From the NCBI GenBank assembly GCA_035544895.1, contig DASZZM010000031.1, positions 62,001 to 126,000 on the forward strand: a DNA stretch of 64,000 bases, read 5' to 3'. The notes beneath the pieces are model-generated. The model saw only the letters and a program-made list of their open reading frames with translations, was not told the DNA's origin and did not search any database. Of this stretch, positions 8,409 through 15,629 are shown in pieces. The translations under genes were made by a program, and so were the position numbers. The stretch comes from JASLEW01 sp035544895. Lineage in GTDB: Bacteria; Acidobacteriota; Thermoanaerobaculia; Multivoradales; UBA5704. Position 1 is the first letter of the stretch. Each line of letters starts with the position of its first letter.

Positions 8409-9506
8409 CTATTCCCCGGCGCGCGCGAAGGCGGCGGCGATGGTGTCGGTGAAGGGGGGCTCGAGGATTCCTTGCTCGGTGATGATGGCGGTGATCAGGT
8501 CGTGCGGCGTCACGTCGAAGGCGAAGTTGACCGCCTCGGTCTCCTGCGGCGCAATGCGCCTGCCGAGGATCTCGGTGACCTCGCCAGGCTGCCGCTCCTC
8601 GATGGGGATGTCGGCGCCGCTCGCCGTGGCGCGGTCGATGGTCGAAAGCGGCGCGGCGACGTAGAACGGCACGCCGTGGCGCGCCGCCAGCACCGCCACC
8701 GTGTAGGTGCCGATCTTGTTGGCGGTATCTCCGTTGGCGGCGATGCGGTCGGCGCCGACCACGGCGCCATCGACCAGCCCGCGCGCCATCAGCGTGCCGG
8801 CGCTGGAGTCGGTCACCAGCCGGTAAGGGATCTCCAGCCGCTGCAGCTCCCAGGCGGTCAAGCGGGCACCTTGCAGCAGCGGCCGGGTCTCGTCGACCCA
8901 CACCAGGCCGACCCTGTTGCGCCTCCAGGCGGATTGAATGACGCCGAGAGCGGTGCCGTAGCCGGCGGTGGCAAGCGACCCCGTATTGCAATGGGTGAGC
9001 ACTTTGGCCCCGGGCGGAAACAGCACGCCCCCATGCTCGCCAATGAGGCGGTTGATGCGCACGTCATCGGCGTGCAGCGAGTGCGCCCAGGCGAGCAGGG
9101 CGCGAGCGACTTCCGCCGGCCCGTCGGGCGCGCTCGCCGCGAAGACCTGGCGCCCCCGCTCCAGCGCCCAGCGCAAGTTGACCGCGGTCGGCCTGGTGGC
9201 GGCGAGCAGCGCCGAGACCTCGGCGAAGCGGGGGGAGAGGTCCTGCGCTTCCCGCACCGGCGCCATGCCGAGAGCCAAGCCGTATGCGGCGGCGACGCCG
9301 ATCGCCGGGGCGCCGCGCACCGCCAGGCGGCGGATGGCGGCGGCAACCTGCTCCGGGCCCTCGCAGGCGAGCCACGCCTCGACGTCGGGAAGGCGGGTCT
9401 GGTCGAGCAGCTCCAGCCTGCCGTCGCGCCAGCGCAATGGCGAGAAAGCCTCGCTCTCGTCTCGCGCCGCCGCGCGGCCGGTGGCATCCGTGACTTGCTC
9501 GCTCAT
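8409..9506 (-). CDS. mtnA: S-methyl-5-thioribose-1-phosphate isomerase
   Basis: Methionine-salvage isomerase of the eIF2B-like fold that converts methylthioribose-1-P to methylthioribulose-1-P. Visible signatures are RLAVRGAPAIGVAAAYGLAL, LTHCNTGSLATAGYGTALGV with the catalytic Cys, VWVDETRPLLQGARLTAWEL, VGADRIAANGDTANKIGTY and the C-terminal NFAFDVTPHDLITAIITEQGI. The ATG at 9506 gives 365 residues; a GTG two codons upstream is also possible. No other salvage gene is next to it. Confidence 0.94.
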   Translation of the reverse strand: MSEQVTDATGRAAARDESEAFSPLRWRDGRLELLDQTRLPDVEAWLACEGPEQVAAAIRRLAVRGAPAIGVAAAYGLALGMAPVREAQDLSPRFAEVSALLAATRPTAVNLRWALERGRQVFAASAPDGPAEVARALLAWAHSLHADDVRINRLIGEHGGVLFPPGAKVLTHCNTGSLATAGYGTALGVIQSAWRRNRVGLVWVDETRPLLQGARLTAWELQRLEIPYRLVTDSSAGTLMARGLVDGAVVGADRIAANGDTANKIGTYTVAVLAARHGVPFYVAAPLSTIDRATASGADIPIEERQPGEVTEILGRRIAPQETEAVNFAFDVTPHDLITAIITEQGILEPPFTDTIAAAFARAGE

Positions 9507-9658
9507 GCGCACCTATCTTACGCGTCCTCTTCGCGAGCCTGCCGCTGACCGGAGTGGGCGACTGATTGGTGACGGCGGCCGCGGGCGGCAAACTATGGCA
9601 TCATTGCGCCTCGCGCCCATCTTCCCTCGCGTCATGGCACGCACGAATCGAGGTGGCG

Positions 9659-10819
9659 GTGAAAGGTAATCCGCGAGAGCTCGGCTTCTCGACCCGCGCC
9701 ATTCATGCTGGACAGCCTCCCGATCCGCGCACCGGAGCGGTGGCGGTGCCCATTTACCAGACCTCCACTTACGTGCACGAGAGCCTCGGCGTGCATCAGG
9801 GCTACGAGTACTCCCGCGCCCAGAATCCCACTCGCGAGGCGCTCGAGGAGAACGTGGCGCAGCTCGAAAACGGGCTGGCGGGCCATGCCTTCGCCTCGGG
9901 CATGGCCGCCATCTCCTGCCTGCTGACCCTGGTCAAGGCGGGCGAGCACGTGGTGGCGTCGCGCGATGCCTATGGCGGCACCTACCGCTACTTCAAGCAC
10001 ATCCTCGAGCGTTACGGCGTGGCCTTCTCGTGGGTCAACACCACGGACTGCGCGGCCATCGAGCGTGCGATCAAGCCGGCCACGCGCATGATCTACATCG
10101 AGACGCCGACCAACCCGATGATGGAGATCACCGACATCGCCGCCGCCGCCGAGATCGCGCATCGCCACGGCGCCGTGCTGGCGGTCGACAACACCTTCCT
10201 CTCTCCTTGCTTGCAGCGGCCGCTCGAGCACGGTGCAGATGTCGTGGTCCACTCCACCACCAAGTTCCTCAACGGGCACAGCGACTCGGTGGGAGGGGCG
10301 CTGATCTCTTCACGGCAAGACCATGCGGACTGGTTCGCTTTCGTCCAGAAGTCTTCCGGCGCCATCCTCTCGCCCTTCGACTGCTTCCTCGTGCTGCGCG
10401 GCATCAAGACCCTGGCGGTGCGCATGGAACGCCATCAGCGGAATGCCGCGGCGGTCGTGGAACTGCTGGCTGGCCACCCCAAGGTCGAGAAGGTCCTCTA
10501 TCCCGGGCTCCCCGAACACCCGGGACACGCGATTCAGAGGCGGCAGGCCTCGGGCTTCGGTTCGATGGCCACGGTCGAGATGGGAAGCTTCGCCGCCGCC
10601 AAGTCGCTGCTCGATCACGTGCGGGTGATGAGCCTGGCGGAAAGTCTCGGCGGGGTCGAGAGCCTGATCTCGCACCCCGCCACGATGACCCACGCCTCCG
10701 TGCCACCGGAGCGGCGCGCCGAGCTCGGCCTGACCGACGGAATGGTGCGGCTCTCGGTGGGTATCGAGGACGTCGAAGACCTTCTCGCCGACCTCGATCA
10801 AGCGCTCGTCGCCGTCTGA
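9659..10819 (+). CDS. trans-sulfuration PLP enzyme (cystathionine gamma-synthase/lyase family)
   Basis: Cys/Met-metabolism PLP enzyme of 386 residues. FSTRAIHAGQPPDPRTGAV is the usual N-terminus, followed by PIYQTSTYVHE, YEYSRAQNPTREALE, FASGMAAISCLL (PLP phosphate grip), VDNTFLSPCLQRPLEHGADVVVHSTTKFLNGHSD with the Schiff-base Lys, and ESLISHPATMTHASVPPERR. I chose the GTG at 9659 because GAGG lies 5 nt upstream. Whether it acts as a synthase (metB) or lyase/homocysteine-forming enzyme cannot be decided by eye. It would feed cysteine to bacillithiol synthesis if it is a lyase. Confidence 0.88.
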   Translation: MKGNPRELGFSTRAIHAGQPPDPRTGAVAVPIYQTSTYVHESLGVHQGYEYSRAQNPTREALEENVAQLENGLAGHAFASGMAAISCLLTLVKAGEHVVASRDAYGGTYRYFKHILERYGVAFSWVNTTDCAAIERAIKPATRMIYIETPTNPMMEITDIAAAAEIAHRHGAVLAVDNTFLSPCLQRPLEHGADVVVHSTTKFLNGHSDSVGGALISSRQDHADWFAFVQKSSGAILSPFDCFLVLRGIKTLAVRMERHQRNAAAVVELLAGHPKVEKVLYPGLPEHPGHAIQRRQASGFGSMATVEMGSFAAAKSLLDHVRVMSLAESLGGVESLISHPATMTHASVPPERRAELGLTDGMVRLSVGIEDVEDLLADLDQALVAV

Positions 10820-10845
10820 CTAAGACGCTTAGTCTTAGTGCGCCA

Positions 10846-10956
10846 GGGGAGGGGGCGTCCCCTTCCCCCCCGGCCACCGCCGGGTAGGGACCCGGCGGTT
10901 TCCAAGAACCGGGAAGGGGACCGAGAGGGGTTGCGGGGGGAGATCCAATAGACGCT
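10846..10956 (+). repeat. dispersed palindromic intergenic repeat, copy 1
   Basis: It begins GGGGAGGGGGCGTCCCC, contains the nested hairpin CCGCCGGG/CCCGGCGG, an outer stem CCCCTTCCC/GGGAAGGGG, and ends TTGCGGGGGG.GATCCAATAGACGC. The same element recurs at 34617, 37647 (inverted) and 47516. It lies immediately behind the trans-sulfuration gene, which also ends in a small ACTAAG/CTTAGT hairpin at 10819-10833. Confidence 0.8.
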
Positions 10957-11016
10957 TTGAGGGGTCCTCTTCACCCACATCGCAGCGCCGCCACCGGCAG
11001 GGTCGAGAAGAACTAG

Positions 11017-11406
11017 CTAGAAGTCTGAATCGTCGAGGTCGGCCGCGTAGGCGAGCTCGTCTTCCTCTTCGTCGTCCGAAAACTCGGCATCCTTGTCAAC
11101 GCTGCTGGCGATCCAGTCGAGGAAGCGCAGGTCGCCGCGGCTGACGCCGAAGGAGAGGATCTCGGGCAGCTCGTAGCTGTGGAGCTCGTGGATCGTCGAC
11201 GCCACGCCGTCGAACTCGTCTTCAAGCGTTTTGACGATCAGCAGCAGCTCTCCGTCCTTGCAGATCTTGCCTTTCCACCTGTAGATGGAGCGGATGGCCG
11301 GCACGATGTTGACGCAGGCCGCCTGCCGGCGGGCGATGATCTCGCGAGCGATGAGATTGGCCTGCTCCTCGGTCCCGACCGTCGTGACGACTACGATCGC
11401 CCGCAT
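11017..11406 (-). CDS. cutA: CutA1-type divalent-cation tolerance protein with acidic tail
   Basis: CutA1 proteins are small trimeric ferredoxin-like-fold proteins of debated function, linked to divalent-cation tolerance. Residues 1-105 match the family: MRAIVVVTTVGTEEQANLIAREII, RRQAACVNIVPAIRSIYRWKGKI, ELLLIVKTLEDEFD and ELHSYELPEILSF. The last 25 residues (DAEFSDDEEEDELAYAADLDDSDF) are an unusual highly acidic extension. The ATG at 11406 is preferred; a GTG at 11415 adds three residues. It ends about 60 bp past repeat copy 1 and starts next to the transposon-flanking palindrome. Confidence 0.9.
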   Translation of the reverse strand: MRAIVVVTTVGTEEQANLIAREIIARRQAACVNIVPAIRSIYRWKGKICKDGELLLIVKTLEDEFDGVASTIHELHSYELPEILSFGVSRGDLRFLDWIASSVDKDAEFSDDEEEDELAYAADLDDSDF

Positions 11407-11546
11407 GGCGACCACGTTACTTCACGGCTTCCGAGGGTGTCAATGCGCGGTCGCACGAGGGCGGTCCGGGTCCGCTCGTCGCCCGCATCGTCGCCCCCCT
11501 GGCGGCGGATTCTGAGCGTGTCCCGTTTGCATGGTGCTGTTCCTTC

Positions 11547-11581
11547 GTCAAAGGATCTGGCCATCCGCCAAATCCTTTGAC
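11547..11581. repeat. 35-bp palindrome, copy 1
   Basis: GTCAAAGGAT-C-TGGC pairs with GCCA-A-ATCCTTTGAC around a 5-nt loop: a 15-bp stem with one mismatch. A second copy lies inside the transposon at 17195-17229. The uninterrupted transposon target (CCGCC AGATCTTT TGACGG) matches the right half of it. It may act as a hairpin, protein site or preferred target. Confidence 0.75.
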
Positions 11582-11667
11582 ACCCGTCCCGGTCCGGGGT
11601 CTGCCCGGCGGGGAGGAAGCACGCCGTCGCGGCGGGCCCGCTTCGTTGCCCTCCCGCCAACACCGCC

Positions 11668-11700
11668 AGATCTTTCGGGATTATATACTTGACAGACCCA
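11668..11700 (+). repeat. target duplication and left terminal inverted repeat of the transposon
   Basis: AGATCTTT (11668-11675) is the left 8-bp direct repeat. The 25-bp terminal inverted repeat at 11676-11700 starts CGGGATT and ends TACTTGACAGACCCA. It matches the right end (17610-17634, reverse complement) at 23 of 25 positions. Confidence 0.93.
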
Positions 11701-11717
11701 CCCCGACCTGGCATACT
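11689..11717 (+). promoter_or_regulatory. transposase promoter reaching into the left terminal repeat
   Basis: A perfect -35 TTGACA at 11689-11694 lies inside the terminal repeat. CATACT at 11712-11717 is the -10, 17 bp away. The transposase ATG follows at 11742, behind a GGGAG. The right end carries the same TTGACA facing inward. Confidence 0.65.
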
Positions 11718-11741
11718 CCCTGGTAGAGGAGATCGGGAGCC

Positions 11742-12740
11742 ATGCCCAAGCGAATCAGGAAGCCCAGGAAGCAGACGCCCACGCCGAAGTCCAAGAACGC
11801 CTACAGCGGCCTAGCGGCCGTCTTCGCGAGCGAGGACCTGGCGCGGGGGTGGCTGGAAGCCCTGCTCTGGCCGGAAGGCCCCGTCTGCCCGCACTGCGGG
11901 GTGATCGACCGCGCCTACAAGCTCACCGCGAAGCCCGGCTCGGTCAACCCCGTCCGCAAGGGCGTCTGGAAGTGCCGGGACTGCCGGAAGAAGTTCACGG
12001 TCACGATCGGCACCGTGTTCGCGGAGACGCACATCCCCCTCAACAAGTGGGTGTACGCCATGCACCTCATGTGCTCGGCCAAGAAGGGCGTCTCGGCCCA
12101 CCAGCTCTCCCGCACCCTGGAAGTCACCTACAAGACGGCCTGGTTCCTCTGCCACCGCATCAGGAAGGCGATGGAGAAGCCGGCGCGGGCCGAGCGTGGC
12201 AAAGTCGGCGGCATCGTCGAGGCGGATGAAACGTTCGTGGGCGGCAAGGGCACTGGCACCCAGGGCGGCCCGATGGCCGGCGGCAGCAAGATCGTGGTGT
12301 TCTCGCTCGTCCCCCGCGAGGGCGAGGCCCGGTCCTGGAAGGTGGACGACCTCAAGGGCGCGACCCTTCAGGACATCATCCGCCGCGAGGTCGAGGGCAC
12401 GGCTGAGATCATGACCGACACCATGCAGTCCTACTCCGGCCTGGGTAGGCAGTTCGCCGCGCATGAGACGGTGGACCACACCCGCGGCGAGTACGTCCGC
12501 GGCATCGTCCACGTGAACTTCTCCGAGTCCTATTTCTCGTTGCTCAAGCGCGCCATCATCGGCGCCTTTCACCATGTCTCCGAGCAGCATATGCAGCGCT
12601 ACCTGGAGGAGTTCGACTTCCGGTGGAACCGGCGGAAGATAAACGACTTCGAGCGGCTGGTCGAGGCGGTTGCCGGCACCGAGGGGACGCGGCTGTACTA
12701 CCGCACGCCGAAGGGGGCCGAGCTTCAAAAAGGGGAGTGA
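11742..12740 (+). CDS. IS1595-family (ISXO2-like) transposase
   Basis: DDE-type transposase of 332 residues. A basic N-terminal tail is followed by a zinc ribbon (CPHCG near residue 50 and CRDC near 83). A helix-turn-helix-like region follows (VSAHQLSRTLEVTYKTAWFLCHRIRKAM). The catalytic core carries VEADETFVGGKG (first Asp), IMTDTMQSYSGL (second Asp) and HVNFSESYFSLLKRAIIGAFHH with the late N/E-K residues, ending EEFDFRWNRR, all typical of ISXO2-like proteins. No frameshift or stop is seen, so it is probably active. It sits 41 bp from the left inverted repeat, reading inward. Confidence 0.93.
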   Translation: MPKRIRKPRKQTPTPKSKNAYSGLAAVFASEDLARGWLEALLWPEGPVCPHCGVIDRAYKLTAKPGSVNPVRKGVWKCRDCRKKFTVTIGTVFAETHIPLNKWVYAMHLMCSAKKGVSAHQLSRTLEVTYKTAWFLCHRIRKAMEKPARAERGKVGGIVEADETFVGGKGTGTQGGPMAGGSKIVVFSLVPREGEARSWKVDDLKGATLQDIIRREVEGTAEIMTDTMQSYSGLGRQFAAHETVDHTRGEYVRGIVHVNFSESYFSLLKRAIIGAFHHVSEQHMQRYLEEFDFRWNRRKINDFERLVEAVAGTEGTRLYYRTPKGAELQKGE

Positions 12741-12804
12741 AAATATAGATGTTCTTGTAAAGGCGCCAGCTAAAAAGCCGGGGCCGCAAGAACCGCCGGT
12801 CCAA

Positions 12805-12831
12805 CTCCTGCTACCCTTCGGGGAGTAGGAG
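12805..12831 (+). promoter_or_regulatory. UUCG-capped hairpin covering the ribosome-binding site of the next gene
   Basis: CTCCTGCTACCC (12805-12816) pairs with GGGAGTAGGAG (12821-12831) across a UUCG tetraloop, with one bulged A and one G-U pair. The 3' arm contains most of the AGGAGG Shine-Dalgarno of the gene starting at 12841. It could keep that gene silent or act as a transposase terminator. Confidence 0.55.
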
Positions 12832-12840
12832 GAAGCGGCC

Positions 12841-13023
12841 ATGGCAGACGAGCCGAAGGCGAAGCCCCGGAAGAAGCGGGCGCCGGCCGGGACGAGGGCG
12901 AAGCCGCTCTCCCTCTATCCGATGACGCTCGAAGAGGCAGTCAAGAAGCTGGCGCGGGTCAAGCCCGAGCCGCCAAGGACAAAGAGCCACCAGAAGAAGG
13001 GGGCGACAGACAAGCTCACCTAG
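12841..13023 (+). CDS. small lysine-rich protein, transposon passenger
   Basis: 60 residues, very basic (MADEPKAKPRKKRAPAGTRAKP, then MTLEEAVKKLARVKPEPPRTKSHQKKG). A strong AGGAGG at 12828-12833 is 7 nt before the ATG. No family is recognised; the composition suggests nucleic-acid binding or a disordered tail. It converges with the PIN-domain gene, whose stop overlaps its own by a few bases. The ribosome-binding site is buried in a hairpin (12805-12831). Confidence 0.6.
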   Translation: MADEPKAKPRKKRAPAGTRAKPLSLYPMTLEEAVKKLARVKPEPPRTKSHQKKGATDKLT

Positions 13024-13517
13024 CGGCATTTCAGGAATTGTTGCAGGGTCAGCCACATCTTGATCTGGCCTGGACCGCTGCCAATTCGACCTCCTGGCCG
13101 GTAGAGCTTCGCAATCCAGGGTGTCGGGTGTCTCTTGATGAACTGCCTGACGCCCGGCAACGCTAAGACGAAGTTTTCTGCGAGTTCGCGGGTAAAGACT
13201 GATTTCTGGCCCGGTGGATTCGGCTTAGCTTTCCCAATGAGCATGAAGGCCCCAACGCCAGCTTCCATCAAGCGCTCTGTCTGCGCTTTCTGCCACCGTA
13301 TCTTCTTGTTGTGAGTGAGCACGATCCAGCCAAGCGGCCCGGCTTTCTGCATCCATTCCTCGTCGTTCGTGCCCGGTTTGAAGTGTGCGTCGTGGCGCTC
13401 GAAGCGGATGCCCGCCGCAACGAGAACTTCGTGGAAAGCGCTGTCGTTTAGGTCGGCGTCAACAAAGAAGGTGGGGTCAGGCAGCTCTTGTTTCGTAGAT
13501 GAGCGCTGCCTCGACAT
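13020..13517 (-). CDS. PIN-like domain toxin candidate
   Basis: 165 residues. The N-terminal DPTFFVDADLND and later GPLGWIVLTHNKKIRW are the acidic strand ends of the PIN-like (DUF5615/Mut7-C-like) nuclease fold. The second half contains GVGAFMLIGKAKPNP and a basic C-terminus. The start overlaps the end of the DUF433 gene by 41 bp and no later start exists in frame, so the two are translationally linked. PIN-like proteins next to DUF433 proteins are a recurrent toxin-antitoxin arrangement, with the PIN protein cutting RNA. The activity here is inferred, not shown. Confidence 0.72.
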   Translation of the reverse strand: MSRQRSSTKQELPDPTFFVDADLNDSAFHEVLVAAGIRFERHDAHFKPGTNDEEWMQKAGPLGWIVLTHNKKIRWQKAQTERLMEAGVGAFMLIGKAKPNPPGQKSVFTRELAENFVLALPGVRQFIKRHPTPWIAKLYRPGGRIGSGPGQIKMWLTLQQFLKCR

Positions 13518-14214
13518 CCGATTGGTCTACCTGGTAGTAGCTCGCAAGGTCTTCAGGCTTTTCTCCGCCGTTGACTCTCTCTGCAAGGATCGCGGTGCTG
13601 ATTCCCTTACTCGCCAGGCTCGGCCGACCATATGAAAGGCGGGGGTCAATGGCGATGATCTGCTTAGAGTCTTCTTCGCTGCCGACAAAAGGATACAAGC
13701 GGACGGGTAACAATTCAAGATCTCGCACAACACGCTGGAGGTAGCGCTCTAGCACCATCCCCATAGCGTACTGACCCGCGCTCGACAGGCTCAAGAGCCT
13801 CCCATATTCCTTGAGGAATACCTCGCCGGGAGCCGCCAATAGCTTTTCGCTGATAAACAGGCGAGTAATACCAAACTCCTGCTCTGCATACCCGCGGGCT
13901 CGGCGAACATCCTTCATAGAGACACTGTGCCGTGTCCGCAGCGCTCGAAGGACATAAGCTTCTACCAAATTCGTGAACGAAAGCCGGGGGTCGCTGGCAT
14001 GGGGTCGCTTGATAAGCCCCTCCGAAAAGTGAGCCTGCCCGCCAGCGCTGTATGTGCGACCCTCGACCCAGGATCGGAGGGTGGTGGCCGGAAGATGAAG
14101 GTAGCGCGCTGCCTCGTAAAGGCCATAGAGGGGGATCTCCCGCGGATGTATTCCACGGAAGAGAGTGAGCGCTTCGGCTGAGGCGGGCGGTGAAGTCTGT
14201 CCGGTCGTCGCCAT
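13477..14214 (-). CDS. DUF433 antitoxin-like protein with N-terminal MerR-like helix-turn-helix
   Basis: 245 residues. Residues about 28-52 (LYGLYEAARYLHLPATTLRSWVEGR) resemble a MerR/excisionase-type winged helix. A middle region of unclear fold follows. The C-terminus (IDPRLSYGRPSLASKGISTAILAERVNGGEKPEDLASYYQVDQSDVEAALIYE) is a DUF433 domain, the DNA-binding module of VapB-like antitoxins. An AGGAGGTGA that also contains the stop of the preceding gene precedes the ATG, so it is coupled to both neighbours. Likely role: repressor and neutraliser of the PIN protein. Confidence 0.78.
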   Translation of the reverse strand: MATTGQTSPPASAEALTLFRGIHPREIPLYGLYEAARYLHLPATTLRSWVEGRTYSAGGQAHFSEGLIKRPHASDPRLSFTNLVEAYVLRALRTRHSVSMKDVRRARGYAEQEFGITRLFISEKLLAAPGEVFLKEYGRLLSLSSAGQYAMGMVLERYLQRVVRDLELLPVRLYPFVGSEEDSKQIIAIDPRLSYGRPSLASKGISTAILAERVNGGEKPEDLASYYQVDQSDVEAALIYETRAA

Positions 14215-14220
14215 CCGTAG

Positions 14221-14565
14221 TCACCTCCTGCCGGCGCGTCTCCGAACGGGAGCCTTTAACTCTATCAGTGTCGGGTGACCCTCGTCCCGATCAACCCCCT
14301 TGGGCTCCGGGGGCGCCTCAGGCGGAACGATGCCCAGCGGGCCGCGCTTTTTCAGTAACTTGGCGTACTCAGCCGTCGTGAGGCGGTTTTCGCGGATAAG
14401 CTTCTTGTTATCGTCGAACCACTGAAGAACGATGTTTGACACGGCGTCGTTTTTGTTGACACCGATATGGCCTGCGGCGACTAGCTGTTCGAGAACCCAA
14501 ACATTGTACAGCGGTATGTAGCCTTGGATCTTCTGCTCGTCCTTCGGCACCGTACCGGAGATCAT
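14221..14565 (-). CDS. ribbon-helix-helix-like regulator, first gene of the toxin-antitoxin operon
   Basis: 114 residues from the ATG at 14565. The segment PLYNVWVLEQLVAAGHIGVNKNDAVSNIVLQWFDDN has the strand-helix-helix spacing of CopG-like regulators; a charged Pro-rich tail follows. Its stop lies in the Shine-Dalgarno of the DUF433 gene, 6 bp before that start. If the promoter I read (TTGACG at 14590, TATATG at 14568) is right, transcription starts inside the first codons and the true start would be the GTG at 14550, with an almost leaderless message. I cannot name the family. Confidence 0.6.
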   Translation of the reverse strand: MISGTVPKDEQKIQGYIPLYNVWVLEQLVAAGHIGVNKNDAVSNIVLQWFDDNKKLIRENRLTTAEYAKLLKKRGPLGIVPPEAPPEPKGVDRDEGHPTLIELKAPVRRRAGRR

Positions 14566-14590
14566 ATATGATCACATGTGATCTCGTCAA
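14560..14590 (-). promoter_or_regulatory. double palindromic operator overlapping the toxin-antitoxin promoter
   Basis: Two perfect 14-bp palindromes share a GATC: GATCATATATGATC (14560-14573) and GATCACATGTGATC (14570-14583). Both have the form GATCA-N4-TGATC. On the minus strand TTGACG (14590-14585) and TATATG (14568-14563), 16 bp apart, form a promoter that straddles them. This is the expected layout for autoregulation by an RHH or DUF433 protein. Confidence 0.65.
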
Positions 14591-14668
14591 GGGCGATCTG
14601 GAGGCCACAGAGTACACAGACGACCACTTCCGCTAAATGCGGCAGTTATTACAGATAGGCATTGTTCT

Positions 14669-14845
14669 TTAGTCTCCGAGCCCCAGGAACTGCCGCACCG
14701 CCTGCCTCACCAGCGACGCTTGCGAGCACCGGGTTTTGAAGGCCCGCTGGCGTAGCGCTTCCGCCTCGTCCTTGTGGAACAGCAGGGTCATCTTCACCCC
14801 GTCTTTCGCTAGCCCTTCGCTCTCCTCCTGCCGTTTCGGTGTCAT
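14669..14845 (-). CDS. small ribbon-helix-helix-type protein
   Basis: 58 residues: a charged head (MTPKRQEESEGLAKDG), then VKMTLLFHKDEAEALRQRAFKTRCSQASLVRQAVRQFLG, which fits the strand-helix-helix pattern of CopG/Arc regulators. It is divergent from the operon beginning at 15002, with about 155 bp between the two starts. The in-frame region upstream has no strong start, so the ATG at 14845 is preferred. No toxin partner lies directly behind it. Confidence 0.6.
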   Translation of the reverse strand: MTPKRQEESEGLAKDGVKMTLLFHKDEAEALRQRAFKTRCSQASLVRQAVRQFLGLGD

Positions 14846-14871
14846 GCCATAGGAGAGTACAACATCCCCTG

Positions 14872-14899
14872 TTACCTTATGCCGCTGTAGTGGTATAGT
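14872..14899 (+). promoter_or_regulatory. promoter of the unknown-protein/XRE operon
   Basis: TTACCT (14872-14877) and TATAGT (14894-14899) are separated by 16 bp. They lie upstream of the gene at 15002 and divergent to the small RHH gene, whose product could regulate both directions. Confidence 0.45.
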
Positions 14900-15001
14900 G
14901 GCACAAGAGAAGGCGGAACGCTCCCCTTCCGAACCACGAAGCGGCCCCGGCGCAGGCAGGACCCTGACACCGGGACCTGACCCGACAGGAGGACGAACCT
15001 C

Positions 15002-15352
15002 GTGCCAGGCTCCAAGAATCCTATCCCGCCCGCAGTCCCGCCCGCCCCGCCAACGCACACCCCGCCGCCGATCGACCTCGACCAGGTGACCGAGGCCACC
15101 CGCCGCGCCCTCTACGATGCGACCGTAGCCATTCACTTCCGAGTGCCTGCGGACACCGAGGACTGGATGCCGTTCTACAACGCCGACCAGGCCGGGCTCA
15201 CCGTGTGGCATGGCTCCGGCCGCTGGTGGGCGCACTGGAAGGCGCTCGAAGAGACGGACAACGCCAACCTGCCGCCGGCCGCCAAGCATCAACTGCTGCG
15301 CATCGACTCCGCGCCGGGAGGTCCTTATGGGATCAGCTACAGCGAAGTCTAG
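15002..15352 (+). CDS. hypothetical protein, first gene of an XRE-pair operon
   Basis: 116 residues from a GTG preceded by AGGAGG about 9 nt upstream. A Pro-rich head (PGSKNPIPPAVPPAPPTHTPPP) is followed by a compact region rich in aromatic residues (FRVPADTEDWMPFYNADQAG, VWHGSGRWWAHWKALEE). No family is recognised. It is followed after 19 bp by two overlapping XRE regulators. Confidence 0.6.
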   Translation: MPGSKNPIPPAVPPAPPTHTPPPIDLDQVTEATRRALYDATVAIHFRVPADTEDWMPFYNADQAGLTVWHGSGRWWAHWKALEETDNANLPPAAKHQLLRIDSAPGGPYGISYSEV

Positions 15353-15371
15353 CCCGGCCGCATCTCGCACC

Positions 15372-15629
15372 ATGAGGGCTGATCGCGATATCGCGTGCGC
15401 GGTCGGCGCGACACTCCGCGGCCTGCGGCGGAAGCGGGGCCTCACGCAGCCCATGCTCGCGGATTTGGTCGGCATCAGCCGGGGTGGGCTCGCGACCTAC
15501 GAGGCGGGCCAGCACATCCCGCACCTAGTCATTCTCATGCGGCTGCTCGTCGCTCTCGGCTGCTCGTGGGAGAGCTTCGGCCGCTCGCTCAAGCATTCCT
15601 CCTCGCCTCTTGAGGGGGTGCGGCGATGA
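15372..15629 (+). CDS. XRE-family helix-turn-helix regulator 1
   Basis: 85 residues, essentially one Cro/C1-type domain: VGATLRGLRRKRGLTQPMLADLVGISRGGLATYEAGQHIP, with the TQ..LA...GIS...L..YE signature. A second region (LVILMRLLVALGCSWESFGRSL) completes the five-helix fold. Its stop overlaps the start of the next XRE gene by 4 bp. A DNA-binding regulator in this transposon could control passenger or transposase expression. Confidence 0.8.
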   Translation: MRADRDIACAVGATLRGLRRKRGLTQPMLADLVGISRGGLATYEAGQHIPHLVILMRLLVALGCSWESFGRSLKHSSSPLEGVRR

